Shown one piece after another: positions 58,728 through 64,000 of a DNA stretch of 64,000 nt (its first letter is position 1; every line of letters begins with the position of its first letter). The translations under genes were made by a program, and so were the position numbers. The stretch spans positions 620,001 through 684,000 of the forward strand of contig JAHHHY010000002.1 in assembly GCA_019359125.1 (NCBI GenBank), in the 5' to 3' direction. The notes beneath the pieces were generated by a model. That model was not told the origin of the DNA. It worked only from the letters and a program-made list of their open reading frames with translations, and did not search any database. The stretch comes from Pleurocapsa minor GSE-CHR-MK 17-07R. GTDB taxonomy: Bacteria; Chloroflexota; Anaerolineae; Aggregatilineales; Phototrophicaceae.

Positions 58728-59513
58728 CTAGCAGCAGTCTTTTTCGTCGCGCTTGGCCTGCACGGGTGCGCCGCCGGTCTGCTGCACGACGTGCGTCAGC
58801 TCGTGCGCCAGCAGTTCCTGGCCGCCAGAGCTGCCGGGGTTGAATTCGCCGCCGCGGAAATAAATGTCATTGCCGGTGGTGAAAGCGCGCGATCCCAGCG
58901 AACGGTTGAGCGTATCCGACTGGGTATCGGTGTGAATATTCACGTTCGAGAAGTCGTGGCCCATGCGATCCGCAAAGAAGCTGGTGCTTTCCTGGGGCAT
59001 GCTCTGGCCGCTGCCGCTGGTCGAGGCGATCTGCTGCTCGATATCGCCGCCGACGTCAAACGAGCCGCTCATATCCACCTGCTCATCGGTGCGGGCCAGC
59101 ATGAGTTCTTCATCTTCCGACTCGCCGCCTTCGCTTTCGCGCTGGATGCGCTTGAGCGCGATTTCTTCTTCTTCCATCTCGCCGCCCTCGCTTTCGCGCT
59201 GGATGCGTTTCATGGCCAGCTCGTCTTCCTCACCGGCGCGCTGCACCGACGATTCGCTGGACCCGCTCATTACCTGCGCGGCGACGGTATCGGCTTCACG
59301 TTCATAGGCGTCGTCTGCTGCGCCGACGGTCATCTTGGCCTGAATGCCGATGCCGTCCATCAGGCGCTGCACCGCTTTGTTGCCGATGACTTTCTGCAGA
59401 TCGACCACGCTTCCGGTATCGATCTGAGCAGTATTTGACCGTGTGGATTGGGTTTCCGGCGTGCGCGTCGTTTTGGCCGCAACCCGCGATTCGTGCGTAT
59501 GATACCCTGCCAT
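58728..59513 (-). CDS. DUF4157 / eCIS-core domain protein
   Basis: A 261-residue protein with the eCIS-core (DUF4157) features: VGAADDAYEREADTVAAQVM, then GHDFSNVNIHTD and GQELLAHELTHVVQQ with the HELTH zinc motif. The domain marks proteins associated with extracellular contractile injection systems. Two acidic direct repeats (RIQRESEGGE) lie between, and the protein ends soon after HELTH with a basic tail and two cysteines (KRDEKDCC), so no toxin domain is attached. ATG 59513 is chosen for its GAAAGG spacing; GTG 59522 overlaps that signal. Confidence 0.9.
   Translation of the reverse strand: MAGYHTHESRVAAKTTRTPETQSTRSNTAQIDTGSVVDLQKVIGNKAVQRLMDGIGIQAKMTVGAADDAYEREADTVAAQVMSGSSESSVQRAGEEDELAMKRIQRESEGGEMEEEEIALKRIQRESEGGESEDEELMLARTDEQVDMSGSFDVGGDIEQQIASTSGSGQSMPQESTSFFADRMGHDFSNVNIHTDTQSDTLNRSLGSRAFTTGNDIYFRGGEFNPGSSGGQELLAHELTHVVQQTGGAPVQAKRDEKDCC
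59121..59207 (-). repeat. Direct repeats in eCIS-core gene
   Basis: CTCGCCGCC[CT]TCGCTTTCGC-type 30-bp units at 59121-59150 and 59178-59207 differ at one base, period 57 bp (19 residues). They encode RIQRESEGGE followed by an acidic run. Confidence 0.88.
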
Positions 59514-59574
59514 GTCGATCACCCTTTCAGATCGTTATCTCTAAGAACAGATTATACACCGATAATTTATTGCG

Positions 59575-61035
59575 CTACGTGATTTCCAGCGTATAGGATG
59601 CAAATGCCGGTTTGTTGTCCAGAATCAGACGGTCCAGCATCTCACGCGTGACATTGGTTTCCACGCTGCTCAGCTCAATGCGCACCGTGAAATGGGCGGC
59701 TTCCTCGATGATTTCCGGCCGGACGCCGGTATACAGCTCCAGCAGACGCTCCATGCCAGCGCGGGTGCCACGGCGCTGGGCCAGCCACCCCGCCTGCGAG
59801 AACAACAGGCGCTGACGTTCTGCGGGCAGCTCGGCGCTGATATAGATATCGAAGATACTCGCCAGCCAGCGCACCCATTCCAGCGGCGCGACCTCCGGCG
59901 TGTAATACATGTCCATATTGTCGATGATCCAGATGGCCGGGCTCATCATCGCCTCGGCGAGGATCATATAGCGGCCCAGAAAATCATCATCGAGATAAAT
60001 GCCAGGCAGATACTTCATCCACGTGCTGGCGTCGCGCGGCATGCCCACCGGATACATGCTGTGTCCATTGCTGGACGGAGGGGCAGGCGGCAGCGGCGGC
60101 AGCGGTTCTTCGGGAATCAGGCTGGCGCCATCTCCGCCGATGCGCGGGGGCAGCTTGTCAAACGGATCGTCCGACTTCTTCTCCGGCTTGGCAGCAGGTT
60201 CTTCTTTCGGCGCAGGCTTGGGCTTCTCGATGCCCGGCGGTGGCTCCACCGACAGGGCAGGTGCCTCGACTGGCTTCTCTGGTTCCTTCTTCTTCGGCGC
60301 TTTTTCCGGCGACGGTTTGGCAGCAGGGGCATCAGGCGCGACCGGCGTAAACAGGAACGATTTGCCTTCGTCGGGTTTCGCTTCTGCGGTTGGCTTTTTC
60401 GCCGGCTTTTCAGGCGCAGGCGGTGTCGTCAGTTCTTCGACCGCGTCCAGCGCAGAATCGAGGGCTTTCTCGGCGGCGCTCGCCAGGCTTTCGATGAGCG
60501 ACGGCGGCGTGGTGACCGGCTGATAATCATCCTCAGGCACCACAGGCTCAGGCGGAGGCGCCTTTTGTTTCGGGGCAGGCGGAAGGACCTCTGGTTCCGG
60601 TTCCGGCTCTGCCTCGGCCTGGGGAATATCTCCCACGACAAAGGCCACGTCTACGGGAAGCTGGTCCATCGGGTCTTCGGCGGCGTCCTCTGGCGTGCTT
60701 TCTTCTTCAGCTTCGCCTTCGGGCAATTCGATGTGCTCAAAACGCACCACAAACGGGCCCATGCGGATGGATTCACCGGGCTGGAGCACCTGGGGTACGT
60801 CGGCCTTCAGGCGCTGATCGTTGTACCAGATGCCGTTGCTGCTGTTCAGGTCGCGGACAGCCAGCTCGCCATTGATCCACTCAAAGCGCATGTGATGGCG
60901 GCTGATCTCGCTGGACGCCAGCACCAGTTCGTTATCGGCCGAGCGACCCGCGCGCAGGCCAGTAGGCGGCACGCGCACGATTTCGTCGGTGATATTGGGT
61001 CCAAAGATCGTAAAGACAGCAGTTGGGCCGTTCAT
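59575..61035 (-). CDS. FHA domain fused to phage-tail/eCIS tail protein
   Basis: A 486-residue fusion. Residues 1-105 form an FHA domain with GRSADNELVL, SRHHMRFEW and DLNSSNGIWYNDQRL, which bind phosphothreonine peptides. A long Lys/Pro/Glu-rich linker follows, and residues about 340-486 match the TIGR02242-type tail protein (YLPGIYLDDDFLGRYMI, WLASIFDIYIS, AQRRGTRAGMERLLELYTG). The tail part belongs to the baseplate-proximal gpI-like proteins. The FHA gives the injection machine a phosphothreonine-reading element. It starts 9 bp after the baseplate J-like gene. Confidence 0.83.
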   Translation of the reverse strand: MNGPTAVFTIFGPNITDEIVRVPPTGLRAGRSADNELVLASSEISRHHMRFEWINGELAVRDLNSSNGIWYNDQRLKADVPQVLQPGESIRMGPFVVRFEHIELPEGEAEEESTPEDAAEDPMDQLPVDVAFVVGDIPQAEAEPEPEPEVLPPAPKQKAPPPEPVVPEDDYQPVTTPPSLIESLASAAEKALDSALDAVEELTTPPAPEKPAKKPTAEAKPDEGKSFLFTPVAPDAPAAKPSPEKAPKKKEPEKPVEAPALSVEPPPGIEKPKPAPKEEPAAKPEKKSDDPFDKLPPRIGGDGASLIPEEPLPPLPPAPPSSNGHSMYPVGMPRDASTWMKYLPGIYLDDDFLGRYMILAEAMMSPAIWIIDNMDMYYTPEVAPLEWVRWLASIFDIYISAELPAERQRLLFSQAGWLAQRRGTRAGMERLLELYTGVRPEIIEEAAHFTVRIELSSVETNVTREMLDRLILDNKPAFASYTLEIT

Positions 61036-61044
61036 TCAGACCCC

Positions 61045-63024
61045 TTATTCGATGCGAACATCATGGGTTGCCGATGCGACGATACCCTGCGGCGGCAGCG
61101 GCAGCACCGCCAGCGCCTCGCCACGCGTGAAGCTGCCGCGTTCGTAGGTGGCCGGATAGAGCGCAGCCGCGCGCACAGATTCGACGCCAGGCACAGCCAG
61201 CAGCGCCGCCATGATGTCGCCGATGTTCAGGTCACGGCCAAAAGGCCAGCCCTTGCCATCATGCCCACCCGTGATCGGGTTGAGGAAGTTATACAGCTTG
61301 TCCTCGGCTTTCTGGCGGGTTTCTTCGGCAGGTGCGCTGGGCAGCACGCGGATGCGCACATCCGTCTCGACGAACTGATATGACGGCGGCAGCACGTCCA
61401 GCTGGGTGGCCAGCATGCGGCGCTCATCCAGATAGGCGAAAATGATGTCACGCAGGTCCTGCGACAGGCTCAGGCTTTCCGGCGCAATATAGCCTTCCGG
61501 TGACTTGATGCGCGGGATGATCAGCACCTTGATTTCGCCACGGGCGGTGGTGGGCGGTTGCAGGCAGAACGCGCGCGACACCATGCCGGGTGCTGCTTCT
61601 TCGGCCAGATAGGCGAAGTCCTGGGCGGTCACGGCGCGGTCAAGCGAGCGCAGGAAGCCGGGCACGCGCTGCTTGGCGGTATCCAGCTTTTCGGCATCCA
61701 GGCCGCCGCGTGCCGCGATGCGGTTGGTCACCCGGGCGATATACGGGATGTTCGACTTCATGATGGTGATGGTTTCAGCCGCCAGATTGCCCTGCTGCCC
61801 GCCGCCGAAGCGATAGGCCCGCATGACGATCATGGCGTTCTTGGGCGGCATGGCGCCGAAGCACTGGATGCTGCCATCGCGCTGGGGCAGGGCGGGTCCG
61901 AAATGGATTTCGCCGGTGCTGCCGTCGAGCGTGTAATGCTTGTCATCGGGCAGCGAGCTCGAGAAGTCAGCGACTTCCGCCCAGCGTTCGTCGCGGCCGT
62001 CATCGCGGCGCACGATGATGTATTCCTGCGACTTGATGCGCGGCACGACCGGCGTGTGTGCCAGGAAAAAGCGCTGTCCCGGGGTGCCGTCAGAGCGACC
62101 AAGAATTTCGTTCTTGATGCGCGTGACATTGGTGGACTCGATGGTGATGCCCCAGCTTGCGATGCTCATCTGCGTGATCGTGGGGCTGACGCCATACGTG
62201 CGCTGCGAGCGCGTCGGATCCAGGCGGCAGCGCACCCAGAAAGCAGTGACTCCGCCACGGGTGCCTTTCGACAGCTTCGGCAGGTGAATGCGCACCAGGC
62301 CGGGCGTGTTCAGGCCCAGCGTGCCGTCCATGTCGAGCGCGACTGGCATCCAGTTCTGTTCGGCGTCGACGCCCATCACTTCCCACACATACGGGGGATT
62401 GTTGGGGTCGATACCGGCGCCTTCAGCCCGTGCCACCGAAATCTGGATGCCCAGAATATGGTGGCTCAGGTCCTGCTCAAAGCCAATGTAAAAGGCGTCA
62501 CCCTGTTTGGGCGGCTTCGACTCAAAGGCGAGGAAGCTTTCGTTGCCACCCAGCACACGGCGCGCTTCATAGCTCTTGAATTCGCGCTGGCCGGTTCTGC
62601 CCGTCGAGCTGGTGAGCACATGCGCCAGCTTCGGCACATAGATTTCGACCGGCACGTCAGTGCTGAAGACGATGGCCGGGTCGGTGTCGGTGCGCACGGT
62701 GGAGACTTCTGTGCCGTCTGGAATCGTGATGTCGTTTGCCTGTGGCACCGTCAGCCAGAAGGTGACCGGCACGCGGGCCGGCTCTGCTTCCTGCATACGG
62801 ATGCCAATCATCTCCATGAATTTCACGTACATCTTGTCTGGCACGCGATTCAGGCGATACAGCACGATATCGGTCATCCACGCGAACAGCTCGATCAGCG
62901 TGATGCCCGGGTCACTCAGATTATGGTCTGTCCATTCAGGACAGTACAGCGGAATGCGGCGTCGCGCCTCATCAACCAGGTCACGGAAGCTGCGATCGTC
63001 CAGCTTGGGTGTTTCGAATCCCAT
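61045..63024 (-). CDS. Baseplate J-like assembly protein (TIGR02243 type)
   Basis: A 659-residue baseplate protein similar to the J-like/TIGR02243 family of contractile injection systems. Typical features are the N-terminal DDRSFRDLVDEARRRIPLYCPEW...LSDPGITLIELFAWMTD and the C-terminal REVRA-like EVTIRVLPSAP region. It forms part of the baseplate wedge. It is placed between the gp25 and FHA-tail genes, 12 bp and 9 bp from them. Confidence 0.88.
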   Translation of the reverse strand: MGFETPKLDDRSFRDLVDEARRRIPLYCPEWTDHNLSDPGITLIELFAWMTDIVLYRLNRVPDKMYVKFMEMIGIRMQEAEPARVPVTFWLTVPQANDITIPDGTEVSTVRTDTDPAIVFSTDVPVEIYVPKLAHVLTSSTGRTGQREFKSYEARRVLGGNESFLAFESKPPKQGDAFYIGFEQDLSHHILGIQISVARAEGAGIDPNNPPYVWEVMGVDAEQNWMPVALDMDGTLGLNTPGLVRIHLPKLSKGTRGGVTAFWVRCRLDPTRSQRTYGVSPTITQMSIASWGITIESTNVTRIKNEILGRSDGTPGQRFFLAHTPVVPRIKSQEYIIVRRDDGRDERWAEVADFSSSLPDDKHYTLDGSTGEIHFGPALPQRDGSIQCFGAMPPKNAMIVMRAYRFGGGQQGNLAAETITIMKSNIPYIARVTNRIAARGGLDAEKLDTAKQRVPGFLRSLDRAVTAQDFAYLAEEAAPGMVSRAFCLQPPTTARGEIKVLIIPRIKSPEGYIAPESLSLSQDLRDIIFAYLDERRMLATQLDVLPPSYQFVETDVRIRVLPSAPAEETRQKAEDKLYNFLNPITGGHDGKGWPFGRDLNIGDIMAALLAVPGVESVRAAALYPATYERGSFTRGEALAVLPLPPQGIVASATHDVRIE

Positions 63025-63036
63025 GCGAACCCCCCT

Positions 63037-63426
63037 CTAAGTTTGCTGTGGGATAACGTAGAAAGGAAACACGAGGTTGCGCCGGTCATTCTGACCTTTG
63101 ATCTCATAAATGATCTCAACGGAGAGCGCGCCCAGATCGTGTTCCGGTATGACATTGATTTCTTCCAGCCGCACCCGTGGTTCCCAGCGGGTGAGGGCTT
63201 CGCGCACATAACGCTCGGCCACAATGGCTGTTGCCTCGTTGCACGGGTCAAAAATCAGCTCGTGAATACGGCAGCCAAAATCAGGCCGCATCACGCGCTC
63301 GCCCGGGCAGGTCATAATGATGATACGCATGGCCTGGCGAATATCCACATCCTCGCTGGCCATCTCCACACGGTCTCGATCGTCCAGTTTTGGTGGGAAC
63401 GACCACCCTTTTCCTACGAAGCTCAT
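63037..63426 (-). CDS. gp25-like baseplate protein
   Basis: A 129-residue protein of the gpW/gp25 family that links sheath and baseplate. It has the segments VDIRQAMRIIIMTCPGERVMRPDFGCRIHELIFDP and VREALTRWEPRVRLEEINV. Start ATG 63426 fits the family N-terminus, and its length is typical. It is followed 12 bp later by the baseplate J-like gene. Confidence 0.9.
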   Translation of the reverse strand: MSFVGKGWSFPPKLDDRDRVEMASEDVDIRQAMRIIIMTCPGERVMRPDFGCRIHELIFDPCNEATAIVAERYVREALTRWEPRVRLEEINVIPEHDLGALSVEIIYEIKGQNDRRNLVFPFYVIPQQT

Positions 63427-63493
63427 CGTAAACAGCCCTGTCTACACTGCTAAAGTATTTTGTGCCGAAACCGGCGGCTTGGCAAACACTGCT

Positions 63494-64000
63494 TCAGTTG
63501 ATCATCACAGCAGAACCCTTCAGCGTCAGGGTGCCGCTGGACTGGATGGTGATACTGCCGTTGCCCTGGATGGTGATGGTGGCACCATTGATGTTGAGTG
63601 ACGCTGGCGTCTCCAGCTTGGCACCGCCGGTCCCCTTCAGATTCAGGTTTGAAGTGGCCTCGATGGTGGCGTTGCTGGTGGCCTTCGTCTCGAAATTGGC
63701 CTGCGTTTCGATTTTGTAATCCCCGGTAGCCCTGCTGGTTGACTTGCCCTTCAGCTCGGTATTCATGTCGCCTTCTGACGTGGTCTCAATGAGATTATTG
63801 GCCGCATCGAAAAGCATGACATGCTTGCCTTTGCCATCTTTCAGCGTGATGGCCTCCTCGCCCGATTTGTCGTTAAAGAGCAGCGTGTGGCCGATGCGTG
63901 TCTTCAGCATCCGGTGTTCAACGTTGCCATCTGCAATCGCGCTGTTAGGGGCTTCCGGCGTTTTATTCTTGTTTGACCACATGCCGCCCAGCACATATGG
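63494..64000 (-). CDS. VgrG/gp5-like spike protein, C-terminal part, truncated by window edge
   Basis: The open frame runs to the right window edge, so the start is outside. It covers 168 codons. At the edge the sequence PYVLGGMWSNKNKTP resembles the end of the OB-fold of VgrG/gp5 spike proteins. The following repeats (LNLKGTGGAKLETPASLNI, ITIQGNGSITIQSSGTLTL) form the triangular beta helix of the needle tip. It is 67 bp before the gp25 gene in transcription order. Confidence 0.82.
   Translation of the reverse strand, partial: PYVLGGMWSNKNKTPEAPNSAIADGNVEHRMLKTRIGHTLLFNDKSGEEAITLKDGKGKHVMLFDAANNLIETTSEGDMNTELKGKSTSRATGDYKIETQANFETKATSNATIEATSNLNLKGTGGAKLETPASLNINGATITIQGNGSITIQSSGTLTLKGSAVMIN

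Noticed and set aside
59692-61383. 563-codon plus-strand open frame opposite FHA-tail and baseplate genes
   Set aside because: Arg-rich, low-complexity translation crossing two sense genes; not a plausible protein.
61558-63453. 631-codon plus-strand open frame opposite the baseplate J-like and gp25 genes
   Set aside because: Spans two well-supported sense genes and has no recognisable domain.
1-64000. CRISPR arrays, insertion sequences, prophage attachment sites or a replication origin
   Set aside because: I saw no regularly spaced repeats, transposase or integrase motifs, or DnaA-box cluster. The baseplate genes belong to an eCIS-like set rather than an integrated phage, since no capsid, terminase or integrase gene is seen in the window.

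Overview
The window is a gene-dense, moderately GC-rich bacterial chromosome segment. No gap reaches 300 bp, and no insertion sequence, prophage, rRNA or CRISPR array is visible. The gene content suggests a Chloroflexota bacterium, possibly Anaerolineae-like: a PBP2-minCDE-rodA cluster, a BTAD/STAND regulator, NirK with an extra N-terminal cupredoxin, Thr/Pro-rich lipoproteins, many soluble sensor kinases and TIGR02243-type baseplate genes. No taxonomic marker was computed, so this assignment is an inference.

Layout. 1-7.2 kb: cell-shape and division genes (3' end of PBP2, a polytopic membrane protein, minC, minD, minE, rodA), then glutamyl-tRNA synthetase and tRNA-Gln(CTG) with its terminator. 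7.2-15.4 kb: a NYN/LOTUS protein, two single-domain globins bracketing two secreted proteins with internal repeats, two STAS-like paralogues and a large BTAD-STAND regulator. 15.4-20.5 kb: a GbsR-type regulator with a glycosyltransferase, three VOC (glyoxalase-fold) proteins and a MarR regulator sharing a divergent palindromic operator with a ring-cleaving-dioxygenase-like gene. 20.5-23.2 kb: Crp/Fnr regulator, 2[4Fe-4S] ferredoxin and copper nitrite reductase. 23.2-29.4 kb: a Zn/Cd module (SmtB/CadC-type repressor and P-type ATPase, each with a TGAA-N6-TTCA site), an arsenic operon (ArsC, an ArsR-ArsC fusion, a metallophosphoesterase) and an MFS pump. 29.3-37.6 kb: a lipoprotein, an ECF sigma factor coupled to a small membrane protein, a radical-SAM/membrane/methyltransferase operon, an AlbA_2-type regulator and a soluble histidine kinase.

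37.6-64 kb is one long block on the minus strand. It holds murI and puuD, rplS, a Nudix hydrolase, a LysM lipoprotein, two multi-domain sensor kinases, uppP and an MFS transporter, and then the most unusual region. From 47.9 to 55.2 kb lies a type VII (ESX/WXG100)-like secretion locus: two WXG100-family proteins, a three-ATPase-domain EccC/EssC-like motor, a single-pass membrane protein and a putative effector with a WXG100-like head, a Gly/Pro/Ser-rich linker and a C-terminal CHAP peptidoglycan-hydrolase domain. Next to it, from 55.5 to 64 kb, are a transmembrane Ser/Thr kinase with an FHA domain and the distal part of an extracellular contractile injection system (eCIS): a DUF4157/eCIS-core protein, an FHA-tail-protein fusion, a baseplate J-like protein, a gp25 protein and the C-terminus of a spike protein. 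The two machines lie side by side on one strand, separated by the kinase gene and terminator-like hairpins. A shared kinase-FHA control circuit is a testable inference.
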